Of a stretch of DNA of 12,740 bases, positions 1 through 7,055 are shown piece after piece. The DNA is taken from contig CALCQT010000393.1 of assembly GCA_937894825.1 (NCBI GenBank), forward strand, positions 1 through 12,740, read 5' to 3'. Both the position numbers and the translations under genes were made by a program. Under the pieces are notes generated by a model. The model saw nothing but the letters and a program-made list of their open reading frames with translations. It was not told where the DNA came from and did no database searches. This DNA comes from an uncultured Anaerolineaceae bacterium. Lineage in GTDB: Bacteria; Chloroflexota; Anaerolineae; Anaerolineales; Anaerolineaceae. Positions within the stretch are counted from its first letter, which is position 1; each line of letters begins with the position of its first letter.

Positions 1-1
1 A

Positions 2-436
2 TTCGGATATAAAATCATCTTTACCTGGGTGGCCGCCGTCATCGCGGCCGCGATTGTTTCACTGCCGTTAATGTACCAGAACGTGAAAGCCGCGTTCGTC
101 AGCACCAATCCGATTTATGAAAATGCCGCACGCACGCTGGGGTCCGGCAATTTCAAAATATTCCGCACCGTCACCGTGCCCCTGGCACTGCCGGGGATCA
201 TCAGCGGTACGGTGCTGGCTTTCTGCCGCGCCATCGGCGAATTTGGCGCGACGTTGATGGTGGCCGGCAACATTCCCGGGAAAACCCAAACCGTCCCGAC
301 GGCGATTTATTACGCTGTTCAAAACGGGAAAGATGAAGAAGCGAATTTTCTCGTACTCCTGATGACCGCATTCAGTTTTGTCCTGATCTTTACGCTGAAC
401 CGATGGATGAAAAAGAAAAACTACACGGGAAATTGA
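2..436 (+). CDS. modB: Molybdate ABC transporter permease ModB (3' part, 5' end outside window)
   Basis: This is the C-terminal part of the membrane permease of the molybdate uptake transporter, which passes oxyanion delivered by ModA into the cell. The frame is open from base 2, so the true start lies upstream; the internal GTG at 29 is not needed as a start. The visible 144 residues carry the inner-membrane permease EAA loop (NAARTLGSGNFKIF, then VPLALPGI), which contacts the ATPase, and then the ModB-typical stretch RAIGEFGATLMVAGNIPGKT. The last hydrophobic helix is followed by a basic tail ending NRWMKKKNYTGN. Only 4 bases separate its stop from the modC start, so the two are co-transcribed. 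modA is expected upstream. The family call is very secure; only the N-terminal half is missing. Confidence 0.95.
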   Translation, partial: FGYKIIFTWVAAVIAAAIVSLPLMYQNVKAAFVSTNPIYENAARTLGSGNFKIFRTVTVPLALPGIISGTVLAFCRAIGEFGATLMVAGNIPGKTQTVPTAIYYAVQNGKDEEANFLVLLMTAFSFVLIFTLNRWMKKKNYTGN

Positions 437-440
437 AACG

Positions 441-1100
441 ATGGGAAGTTATTTTCGCATCCTCAAAAAGCTGTCCGCGTTTCAGTTGGACATTGAAATT
501 GAGCTTAATAGCGGAATATTGGTGATTCAAGGGGAGTCCGGAGCCGGAAAAAGCACCATCCTCAACTGTATTTCCGGGCTTCTGACACCGGATGACGGGA
601 TTATCCAAATTAATCAGCGCACGGTTTTCGAAAAATCATCAAAAATCGATGTCCCGACCCGGAACCGGCAAATCGGCTATTTCTTTCAAAATTATGCTTT
701 GTTCCCAAACATGACCGTCGAAGAAAACATTCTATATGGCATTAAAAACAAACCGGAATTTCGCGATCCGGGACATAGAGCCGATCTGCTGGCATACATG
801 GATTCCGTCATCGACAACTTCGGCATCAACGCACTTCGAAAGCAAAATCCGCGCAAAATCTCCGGCGGAGAAAAACAGCGCGTGGCTTTGGCACGGGCCA
901 TCGTGACCCAGCCGTCGCTGCTGCTCCTGGACGAACCATTTTCGGCTTTGGACGAAGAGACCAAAGCAAAAGTGTACGCAGAATTTTCACTTTTCAAAGA
1001 ACGCTACCAGATTCCGACAATTTTGATTACACATGACCGGCACGAAAGTGAATTGTTCGCGGATCACAGCGTCCGAATAAAATCAGGCCGGATCTGCTAA
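441..1100 (+). CDS. modC: Molybdate ABC transporter ATP-binding protein ModC, short form
   Basis: This is the ATPase that drives molybdate import on the cytoplasmic face with ModB. In 219 residues all nucleotide-binding motifs are intact: Walker A GESGAGKST (31-39), Q-loop glutamine at 83 in FQNYALFP, signature SGGEKQR (141-147), Walker B LLLDEP (161-166) and switch histidine 198 in THDRHE. The protein stops about 20 residues after the H-loop. It therefore lacks the C-terminal TOBE/MOP domain that senses oxyanion in the roughly 350-residue E. coli ModC, and feedback trans-inhibition through that domain is not possible here. The assignment to molybdate rather than another anion rests on the adjacent modB and the molybdopterin genes downstream. 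The ribosome-binding site is weak (CGGGA inside the end of modB), which suggests coupled translation. Confidence 0.93.
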   Translation: MGSYFRILKKLSAFQLDIEIELNSGILVIQGESGAGKSTILNCISGLLTPDDGIIQINQRTVFEKSSKIDVPTRNRQIGYFFQNYALFPNMTVEENILYGIKNKPEFRDPGHRADLLAYMDSVIDNFGINALRKQNPRKISGGEKQRVALARAIVTQPSLLLLDEPFSALDEETKAKVYAEFSLFKERYQIPTILITHDRHESELFADHSVRIKSGRIC

Positions 1101-1156
1101 ACCTTTTCTCAAGCCGGCGACTCGAATAAAATGCAGGAACAAAATCGGAGGAAAGT

Positions 1157-2182
1157 ATGAAGCTAATCAAGACACAGGACGCAATCGGCAGTGTGCTCTG
1201 CCATGACGTCACGCAGATTATCAAGGATGTCACCAAAGACGCCATTTTCCGCAAAGGGCATATCGTCACAGAGGAAGATATTCCGGTACTGCTTTCGCTG
1301 GGCAAGGACAATCTCTACGTGTGGGAAGAACAGGAAGGCATGCTGCATGAGAATGAGGCCGCAAAAATTCTCTACGCCGCCTGCGCGAATGAGCACATGC
1401 ATCCCTCCGGAATCAAAGAAGGTAAGATCGAAGTACTCGCGGACTGCGCCGGACTGCTGTTGGTGGATATTGAAAAATTGCGCCGAATCAATTCGCTGGG
1501 AGAAATGATGATTGCCACCCGTCACAGCCATTTCCCGGTCCGCACAGGGAATAAACTGGCCGGCACCCGCATCATCCCTCTGGTCATTGAAGCCGAAAAG
1601 ATGGACGCCGTGACCCGGATCGCCGCAGACGAACCGATTTTAACGTTGAAACCGTTCATTCCCAAACGTGTCGCCGTCATCATTACCGGAAATGAGGTGT
1701 ATTACGAGCGGATTGAGGACACCTTTACCTCCGTCATCACAGGGAAGCTGGCCGAATACGGTTCCGAGATGACACAGCACGAAGTTTTGCCTGACGACCA
1801 TATCCAAATCACGGAGAGGATCCGGCAGGCAATTACAACCGGAGCGGAAATGGTGATCTGCACCGGCGGGATGAGCGTCGATCCGGATGATAAAACTCCG
1901 CTGGCGATCAAAAACAGCGGCGCGGACATCATCAGCTACGGCTCACCAGTGTTGCCGGGTGCAATGTTTCTGCTGGCTTACACTAACCAGAATATTCCGG
2001 TACTGGGGTTGCCCGCTTGTGTCATGTACGCCAAACGGACGATTTTCGACCTCATCTTGCCGCGCCTGCTGGCGGATGTGCCGGTGACCGCAGCCGACCT
2101 GGCCGGACTGGGTCACGGCGGGCTCTGCCTGGATTGCCCGGTCTGCACCTTTCCGAACTGCGGTTTCGGCAAAGGCGTCTGA
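1157..2182 (+). CDS. MoeA-like molybdopterin-binding protein with C-terminal Cys cluster
   Basis: This 341-residue protein contains the MoCF-biosynthesis (MoeA/MogA/MoaB) fold in its second half. RVAVIITGNEV (171-181) starts the fold, and CTGGMSVDPDDKT (235-247) is the molybdopterin-binding motif, in the MoeA-like form rather than the TGGTG form. GSPVLPGAMF (262-271) and LGLPACVMY (283-291) follow at the expected places. The N-terminal 160 residues correspond to a linker and partner domain that I cannot assign firmly. The C-terminus carries four cysteines (324, 327, 330, 335; spacing C-x2-C-x2-C-x4-C), preceded by HGG; this suggests a metal site such as Zn or Fe-S. The start is well supported by GGAGG at 1147-1151, six bases upstream. 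A role in inserting molybdenum into molybdopterin, or in sensing or delivering the cofactor, is inferred from the fold and the modBC neighbours. The exact reaction is not shown. Confidence 0.85.
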   Translation: MKLIKTQDAIGSVLCHDVTQIIKDVTKDAIFRKGHIVTEEDIPVLLSLGKDNLYVWEEQEGMLHENEAAKILYAACANEHMHPSGIKEGKIEVLADCAGLLLVDIEKLRRINSLGEMMIATRHSHFPVRTGNKLAGTRIIPLVIEAEKMDAVTRIAADEPILTLKPFIPKRVAVIITGNEVYYERIEDTFTSVITGKLAEYGSEMTQHEVLPDDHIQITERIRQAITTGAEMVICTGGMSVDPDDKTPLAIKNSGADIISYGSPVLPGAMFLLAYTNQNIPVLGLPACVMYAKRTIFDLILPRLLADVPVTAADLAGLGHGGLCLDCPVCTFPNCGFGKGV

Positions 2183-2253
2183 ACCACTGCAATTTGGTGA
2201 GATCTAACACATTGCCAAAATGCTCCAAAAGTCGTTGAAGGATTGCGAAGAAT

Positions 2254-2769
2254 ATGACGGAAGACAATAAAATCACACAGCATTTCCGGGTCGGCATCAT
2301 CACTGCCAGCGATCGCTGCGCAGCCGGCAAGCGGGAGGACCGCAGCGGCGCACTGATCCGTGAGCGGATGGATGCCGTTGGCGGCGAAGTCATCGCAGTC
2401 CAGGTTTTGCCGGATGACCGGGATATCCTGGCGGAAGCAATGCGTTCAATGGCCGACACGCTGAAAGCGGATCTGATTCTGACTACTGGCGGAACCGGTC
2501 TCTCTCCTCGGGATGTCACACCGGAAGCGACCCTGGATATTGCCGAGAGAATGGTCCCTGGCATTTCGGAAACCATGCGGGCACAAAGTTTGCGGTTCAC
2601 TCAGCACGCCATGCTGACCCGAGGTGTTTCCTGCATTCGAGGGCGGACATTGATCATCAACTTGCCGGGGAATCCGAAAGCTGTCGGTGAATGCCTGGAT
2701 ATTTTTCTGCCGGTATTGGAGCATGCACTGGAGGTGATCAGAGACCAGGCCCGGCACGAATCTCACTGA
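2254..2769 (+). CDS. mogA: MogA/MoaB-family molybdenum cofactor biosynthesis protein
   Basis: This protein belongs to the family that adenylylates molybdopterin before molybdenum insertion, in the cytoplasm. The 171 residues match the normal single-domain length. Visible motifs are VGIITASDR near the N-terminus, LTTGGTGLSPRDVTPEAT (76-93) with the binding-loop TGGTG and Asp 87, GISETMR (103-109), TQHAMLTR (116-123), and the second molybdopterin loop LIINLPGNPKAV (133-144). MogA and MoaB cannot be separated confidently by eye, so the symbol is provisional. It follows the MoeA-like gene by 71 bases and probably acts with it as the adenylyltransferase/insertase pair. No strong Shine-Dalgarno is present; the nearest purine run is AAGGA about 13 bases upstream. 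Confidence 0.9.
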   Translation: MTEDNKITQHFRVGIITASDRCAAGKREDRSGALIRERMDAVGGEVIAVQVLPDDRDILAEAMRSMADTLKADLILTTGGTGLSPRDVTPEATLDIAERMVPGISETMRAQSLRFTQHAMLTRGVSCIRGRTLIINLPGNPKAVGECLDIFLPVLEHALEVIRDQARHESH

Positions 2770-2773
2770 CCAA

Positions 2774-2794
2774 TCGACGATCGATGATCGATGA
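2774..2794. repeat. Three tandem 7-mers between convergent genes
   Basis: The short gap between the mogA stop and the convergent TetR stop is filled by TCGACGA, TCGATGA, TCGATGA in direct tandem. The run ends exactly one base before the TetR stop codon. No hairpin with a T-tract is visible there, so how the two convergent transcripts end is unclear. It may be no more than a short slippage repeat. Confidence 0.6.
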
Positions 2795-3379
2795 TTATGC
2801 CTGCCGAAAAATGCTATCCACATATTCATCGATCAGTTGCTTGCGTCCTGATTCACTTCTCAAGTCAAGTCCCCAATCATCTTTAATAACATTCGTACGT
2901 AAAAAGATACCCTGGAGCGTCAGAATCATCATTGTAGTGAGTTTCTTTGGATCCTCCTGTATGTTTCTTTCCTCACAGGTCGCCGCGATCAAAGGGCAAT
3001 AAACTTCAATTGTTTGGGCGGTATTGTCATTTTGACGTGCAGTCTTATGGTCTGTCAGAATAGATATTCTTGAGATATTCTCATTCAGGTATAAAAAATT
3101 AAGTGTGTTAAGCATCATTCGTTTGAGCGTATCCACAGCGGAGCCTCCTGCCACAGAAGCCAAAACAATGGGGAAAGCATCAATTACACCGCCAATCATC
3201 ACTTGTATGCATTGCGCAAGCAGGTTTTCCTTGGTCTGAAAATGATAGTTGATTTGACTGAGACCGATCTCCGCTGCGGAACAGATGTCGCGGACAGTGA
3301 TATCCTCGGGATTACTTTCTCTTTCTTCAATGAGCTTGATCGTAGCTTCGATAATTTTTTCTTTAATGTCTCTTTTCAT
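2795..3379 (-). CDS. TetR/AcrR-family transcriptional regulator
   Basis: This is a 194-residue repressor of normal TetR length. The N-terminal helix-turn-helix is clear: ITVRDICSAAEIGLSQINYH (27-46) followed by FQTKENLLAQCI, the recognition helix and the conserved segment after it. The C-terminal ligand and dimerisation half (about 60-194) is alpha-helical and diverged, so the inducer cannot be guessed. The gene lies 10 bases downstream of a small membrane-protein gene and is transcribed with it from one promoter. The palindromes over that promoter are the natural operator, so autoregulation is inferred. The family call is secure and the target genes are inferred. Confidence 0.92.
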   Translation of the reverse strand: MKRDIKEKIIEATIKLIEERESNPEDITVRDICSAAEIGLSQINYHFQTKENLLAQCIQVMIGGVIDAFPIVLASVAGGSAVDTLKRMMLNTLNFLYLNENISRISILTDHKTARQNDNTAQTIEVYCPLIAATCEERNIQEDPKKLTTMMILTLQGIFLRTNVIKDDWGLDLRSESGRKQLIDEYVDSIFRQA

Positions 3380-3389
3380 CCCAACGTCT

Positions 3390-3749
3390 CTAACGAATCA
3401 AAAAAAAGATCCGCCCAATGACGGTTTTCACAAATATACAGGATGCCATGATCCACAATGCGGTTTTCGGATCCTTCAAATAGGGAATTTGCCATTGAAA
3501 AATCTGCGTTAACAATACCAACAAAGCCACCATTCCCAAAAGATACCCTAAAATCGTTAGCAGATGTGCCGGCGCGGCAGTAATAAATCTCCCAATGCTG
3601 ATCATGCAAAAAAACATACCGATAATTCCGAGTGTGATTGCAGCCGATCTCGGGCTGGTAATAAACAGGAAATTTCGCCCGCTGACGCCAAATAGGACAA
3701 TCAGCGCAGTGACAGAAAGTGTAACAACAGCAATACCGACCTCTTTCAT
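3390..3749 (-). CDS. Small membrane protein, four predicted helices, unknown function
   Basis: I do not recognise this 119-residue protein. It has about four hydrophobic segments (residues 4-21, 35-54, 62-84, 96-117) separated by short loops with basic residues, and ends in the basic tail FFLIR. It has no catalytic motif. The frame is open further upstream to 3830, but the ATG at 3749 is preferred because AAAGGA sits 7 bases ahead of it and the longer version would start inside the operator palindrome. It is the first gene of a two-gene unit with a TetR regulator, an arrangement common for a transporter or membrane-stress protein controlled by its own repressor. No substrate can be inferred. 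Confidence 0.75.
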   Translation of the reverse strand: MKEVGIAVVTLSVTALIVLFGVSGRNFLFITSPRSAAITLGIIGMFFCMISIGRFITAAPAHLLTILGYLLGMVALLVLLTQIFQWQIPYLKDPKTALWIMASCIFVKTVIGRIFFLIR

Positions 3750-3784
3750 GATACGATCCTTTCGAAATACCATTAGAATCTCCG

Positions 3785-3822
3785 AATTGAAACTTTGTTT
3801 CAATTTATGTTTAAAACAAAGT
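3785..3822. promoter_or_regulatory. Overlapping palindromes, likely TetR operator
   Basis: Two inverted repeats overlap here. The first is AATTGAAAC-TTT-GTTTCAATT (3785-3805), with perfect 9-base arms. The second pairs ACTTTGTTT (3792-3800) with AAACAAAGT (3814-3822), also perfect. The second overlaps the -10 element and the likely start point, and the first lies in the early transcribed region. Arms and spacing fit a TetR dimer site, and binding would block the operon that encodes the regulator. That the site is bound by the neighbouring TetR protein is inference. Confidence 0.65.
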
Positions 3823-3847
3823 ATAAACAAAAAATCTCATTTGTCAA
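3820..3847 (-). promoter_or_regulatory. Promoter of the membrane protein-TetR operon
   Basis: On the minus strand a perfect -35 hexamer TTGACA (3842-3847) is separated by 16 bases from TATACT (3820-3825). This places the transcription start near 3812, about 60 bases ahead of the first ATG at 3749. The -10 element overlaps one of the inverted repeats described separately. Confidence 0.7.
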
Positions 3848-3877
3848 TGCAATCCGTCAAAATATGAAATTAAAAAT

Positions 3878-3894
3878 CATCGGCATGCCCGGAT
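3878..3894 (-). terminator. Weak candidate terminator after the CAP/LysM gene
   Basis: About 30 bases beyond the stop of the envelope operon, the minus strand can form a short stem from ATCCGG and CCG-AT-GAT around a GCATG loop, followed by a run of five T. The stem has only six pairs and a bulge, so this is a weak call. It lies just upstream of the promoter for the membrane protein-TetR pair. Confidence 0.3.
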
Positions 3895-3921
3895 ATTATA
3901 AAGAATACTTGCAGGTTTTCG

Positions 3922-5145
3922 TCAGCGTTTCTTCCGATATAGCACCCCAACTCCCACCAGTCCGCCGCCAACCAACAAAATAAGCGTAAGGCCCAGAATG
4001 ATATATGTCTTCGCCGAGGCCTTCGGCCGGCGCGGATGGGGTGACGTTTCCGTCACGGCAGGCGTTGCCGAAACGGATTCAGTCGGCGCCGCAGTCAATG
4101 TAGGAAACGGGGTTGGAGAGGAGGCAAGCGTGTTGGTCGGAACCGGTGAAACCGTTGGGGTCACCGGGATAAACAGTTTCCACCCCAGGCTGAGCGTCGT
4201 ATCCTCAGTCAGGCCATTCACCTGAATTAACGCGCTCAGAGAAGCTTTCCATTTTTCCGCAATGGAATACAGCGTATCGCCCTCAACCACATCGTAGCGG
4301 AATTTCTGATCCGCGCTCATGGTCGGCAAGACCGGCACTTCCGGGGTCGGAGTGATCAATACATCATCCGCCTGCGGAATGCGCAAATTCTGTCCCAGGC
4401 TCAACGATGTAATATCCACAATATTATTCCAGGCTGCGACATCCTCGACGGTTAATCCATAAGCGGTCGCGATACTCCACAAACTCTGCCCATTCTGAAC
4501 CGCATGGTATACCTTCCCGCTGGTGTCCGGCGTAGCAATCTGCACATTGGCAATGATCTGGGACACATCCACCACCACGCTCCCGGTTCCGGAAGTACCA
4601 CCGGTCGTATTTCCGCCGGTCGACGCTGCAAACCCGCAGCCGGAAACACCTGCCGGATATGCCGCCTGAATCACGTAATATACCCGTCCGTTCACTGGAG
4701 CCGAAACGCCGGCGCCGATGTGGCAATAGGACGGGTTCACGGCCGGGATCATATGATCCGCATCCGCCCAGGCAGCCTGAATACTCGCCAACGTGGCCGG
4801 ACCGGTCATGAAGTTTTCCGTCCCAAAAGCACGGTTGCCATTATTGTAACCATAGGCGGATACCCGTCCGCTGACATCACCGATGTGCCAGGACATATTA
4901 TTTTGAGCCATCGTGTCGGCTGTGCTCTGCGCACAGGCCATTAAGCTGGCATCAACAGACAGACCGTTCAAACCATTCGCAATACGCATCCCGTTAATCA
5001 GATTGATCAGATCGCTGGCGGAAACCGTATTGGCCGTGGTCTGGGCATAAACCGGGGTGGGACCGGAAATCAGCTCAGCCTGAACAAAAAAGTTCAGGCT
5101 GAGCAACAAAAACAGCCAAAATCGCAGCTTAAAACTTCGAAACAT
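3922..5145 (-). CDS. Secreted CAP-domain protein with two LysM domains and a C-terminal membrane anchor
   Basis: This is an exported surface protein of 407 residues. A signal peptide (basic MFRSFKLR, hydrophobic 9-22) is followed by a CAP/SCP domain (about 44-170). His 87, Glu 110 and His 142 lie at places that fit the family's pocket, and Cys 141 and Cys 170 could pair. Two LysM repeats follow: 213-257 (YHAVQNGQSLWSIA to NLRIP) and 284-327 (YDVVEGDTLYSIA to KLFIP). LysM binds glycan such as peptidoglycan. A Thr/Ser/Pro-rich linker (328-375) leads to a single membrane helix (381-402) and the tail YRKKR, so the protein should be anchored with its domains outside. There is no sortase LPXTG motif. 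It is the last gene of the envelope operon, nine bases after the preceding stop, with no clear ribosome-binding site. The CAP role is unknown; glycan binding is expected from LysM. Confidence 0.9.
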   Translation of the reverse strand: MFRSFKLRFWLFLLLSLNFFVQAELISGPTPVYAQTTANTVSASDLINLINGMRIANGLNGLSVDASLMACAQSTADTMAQNNMSWHIGDVSGRVSAYGYNNGNRAFGTENFMTGPATLASIQAAWADADHMIPAVNPSYCHIGAGVSAPVNGRVYYVIQAAYPAGVSGCGFAASTGGNTTGGTSGTGSVVVDVSQIIANVQIATPDTSGKVYHAVQNGQSLWSIATAYGLTVEDVAAWNNIVDITSLSLGQNLRIPQADDVLITPTPEVPVLPTMSADQKFRYDVVEGDTLYSIAEKWKASLSALIQVNGLTEDTTLSLGWKLFIPVTPTVSPVPTNTLASSPTPFPTLTAAPTESVSATPAVTETSPHPRRPKASAKTYIILGLTLILLVGGGLVGVGVLYRKKR

Positions 5146-5154
5146 GATGGGAAA

Positions 5155-6357
5155 TTACTGAATCGGAGACGCGTCCGTCAACCTTGGGACCTGAATAATG
5201 ATTTCATCATCCAAATCGCCCCCGCCGATGGCTTCCACTTCAAACGTATAAAGCAAACTTTGATCATGATAACCATAATCGCTCAACCGCACGTTCCATT
5301 CGGTTGTAAAACCATCGTTAAATTCCTGAGTCTCCGTTACCTGCTGTGCGGTTTGCCCTTCCACTTGAACCAACAGCCGCACATTGGCGTTGCAGGAGGG
5401 TGCGTTCGGGCGGCACGAGATGGAGGCGCGCAACCAGGTCCCGCGTGGGATCTGCACCGGGCCAAACGAGACCCGGGTGGTTCCGCCTTCGGTCAGCGGC
5501 GTACCGATTACAATAGCCGGTTGTCCGGCATAGTTACTCTCTACCGTTGGCGAACCGTTATAGAAAACAACCCCGCGCCCGGATGTTCTGTCCGAAGAGC
5601 CGCAGTAAAAAAGCCCTTCATCATCGGAGCAGATCGCCCCGGCCAGATTTTCATAAAAATTGTATTGTGAACCGACGCCGAACTTGGAGGAAAGCGGTAC
5701 GTTCTGCGCTTCTCCGCCATTGAAAACTTCACCGGTGTCGCTTTGCATCGCCCAGTATGTCGTATAAGTCTTATTCCGTTCTTCCCCCGCATATAACTTA
5801 ACTGAGGCGACAACGGATTCGCCTGTTTTGGCAATTTTATCGGAAGAAAAAAGCGGGAAGGATTCCGCGGTACCTTGTTTGTCACCGGAATAATAGACGA
5901 TCTTATATCCGGAATTCCAGGTGCAGGTTCCGGTATTTTGGATGTACCAGGACTTTGTAAAAGTCGTATATGGCAAGGTCATGGTTCCATCCGGAAAAGT
6001 CACGTCAGAGACATATGCGAATTTATTGGTACAGCTCCCATCCGAGGTTCCGGAACCAACGGAAAGCGTCGGTGTCGGCGTGATCCCCAGGTTTTCATCT
6101 TTCAGGTCTCCGGATGCCTTCGCTTCGGCTATGGCCTGTTTGATTTTCGTATCCATTTCAGCCGCAATCTGCGTGCTCTGCAGGTTTTGTGAATAATCCA
6201 GAACATCTTGACTGATCGGTTTTGAATCCTGCATCGCGGTGGAAATTGCAGCCTGAATCGTCGCGTCAATATCAATGGTCACCGGCGCGTTACCGGTGCA
6301 ACCGGTCAGCAACAGAAAAATCGCCGGAATGACAAATATGGAAATGCGTATTTTCAT
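5155..6357 (-). CDS. NBR1-Ig-like domain lipoprotein (larger paralogue)
   Basis: This is a 400-residue exported lipoprotein. MKIRISIFVIPAIFLLLTGC is a lipoprotein signal with lipobox LTGC (Cys 20). A helical, Gln/Ala-rich segment and a TPTPT linker lead to an NBR1-type Ig-like domain (about 112-217), marked by FTKSWYIQNTGTCTW and YKIVYYSGD. The C-terminal domain (about 226-395) carries several Cys residues and looks beta-rich; I do not recognise it. The ATG at 6357 is chosen over a start seven codons upstream because it overlaps the preceding stop as ATGA and has AGGTGG eight bases upstream. This implies translational coupling with the smaller paralogue. The function is unknown; such Ig-like domains are usually adhesive or structural. 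The two neighbouring NBR1-Ig lipoproteins probably arose by duplication and divergence. Confidence 0.85.
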   Translation of the reverse strand: MKIRISIFVIPAIFLLLTGCTGNAPVTIDIDATIQAAISTAMQDSKPISQDVLDYSQNLQSTQIAAEMDTKIKQAIAEAKASGDLKDENLGITPTPTLSVGSGTSDGSCTNKFAYVSDVTFPDGTMTLPYTTFTKSWYIQNTGTCTWNSGYKIVYYSGDKQGTAESFPLFSSDKIAKTGESVVASVKLYAGEERNKTYTTYWAMQSDTGEVFNGGEAQNVPLSSKFGVGSQYNFYENLAGAICSDDEGLFYCGSSDRTSGRGVVFYNGSPTVESNYAGQPAIVIGTPLTEGGTTRVSFGPVQIPRGTWLRASISCRPNAPSCNANVRLLVQVEGQTAQQVTETQEFNDGFTTEWNVRLSDYGYHDQSLLYTFEVEAIGGGDLDDEIIIQVPRLTDASPIQ

Positions 6358-7043
6358 TGGACGTCCACCTTTACCCAAATAGGTTTATCCTGAGTCGTGC
6401 CTGCTCCGAAAAGTTCCGAATTTTTGTTTTTCATCAGCCAATAACCGGCATAGGAACCTTTCTTCTCCGGAGCAGTCATATAAACGGATAACTCAATTGT
6501 ATCATCAGGGGGCACGTTCGCTCCTTCGGGCAGATCAACCTGCAGCCGGTCCGTCATTGCGTCCCCTTCGGAAAAAACAAGGCTGTACCCCTCATCCCAG
6601 GTACAGGTACCGCTATTTCTCACCCGCCAGGTTTTTGTGAACGGTTTGCCTGCCTGGACCACTGTTTTATCCGGAATGGTAATATCTTCTTCAAACTTTA
6701 ATTCATTGACACACGGAAACATGGTTTGCAGCGCAACCGCCTCAGATGTTTTCAGCCCGGAAGGGATGGATGTGGCGGCCACGCTGGGCGTAGTCGTTGG
6801 TTCCGGCGTTGCAGCTGTTTCTGTAACGCCACGATAAGCCTGCCAACGCATATCCAGCTCATAGGAAAGTTGGGTTGAAGCCCGCATCACAGCGTCATCA
6901 ACCACCCAGTATATCGTCGCGTTTAGATCCGGTGTTCGGGTAGCAGGTACAGTCTGCACGATCGAACATCCGGGCAGAAAGAGAAATATCCCGCAGAATC
7001 CGAGAATCCGGATCATCGAAAAAAAAGAGCGCTTTTTTTGCAT
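6354..7043 (-). CDS. NBR1-Ig-like domain lipoprotein (smaller paralogue)
   Basis: This is a 229-residue exported lipoprotein. A basic start (MQKKR), a hydrophobic stretch and lipobox LPGC (Cys 26) give the signal. A short helical region (41-70) with composition similar to the larger paralogue and a Thr/Pro linker (75-95) follow. One NBR1-type Ig-like domain fills the rest (about 112-227), with FTKTWRVRNSGTCTW (135-149), YSLVFSEGD (153-161) and YAGYWLMKN (198-206). It lacks the extra C-terminal domain of its neighbour. The gene starts 12 bases after folB and overlaps the next gene by four bases. No good ribosome-binding site precedes the ATG at 7043, and the ATG at 7016 (residue 10) is no better, so the start is uncertain. 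The function is unknown. Confidence 0.85.
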   Translation of the reverse strand: MQKKRSFFSMIRILGFCGIFLFLPGCSIVQTVPATRTPDLNATIYWVVDDAVMRASTQLSYELDMRWQAYRGVTETAATPEPTTTPSVAATSIPSGLKTSEAVALQTMFPCVNELKFEEDITIPDKTVVQAGKPFTKTWRVRNSGTCTWDEGYSLVFSEGDAMTDRLQVDLPEGANVPPDDTIELSVYMTAPEKKGSYAGYWLMKNKNSELFGAGTTQDKPIWVKVDVQ

Positions 7044-7055
7044 ACGGACAGTTTT

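Noticed and set aside
2052..2600. A 182-codon open frame on the minus strand opposite the MoeA-like gene and mogA
   Set aside because: It is antisense to conserved molybdopterin-binding motifs and covers the gap between two genes; it has no motif of its own.
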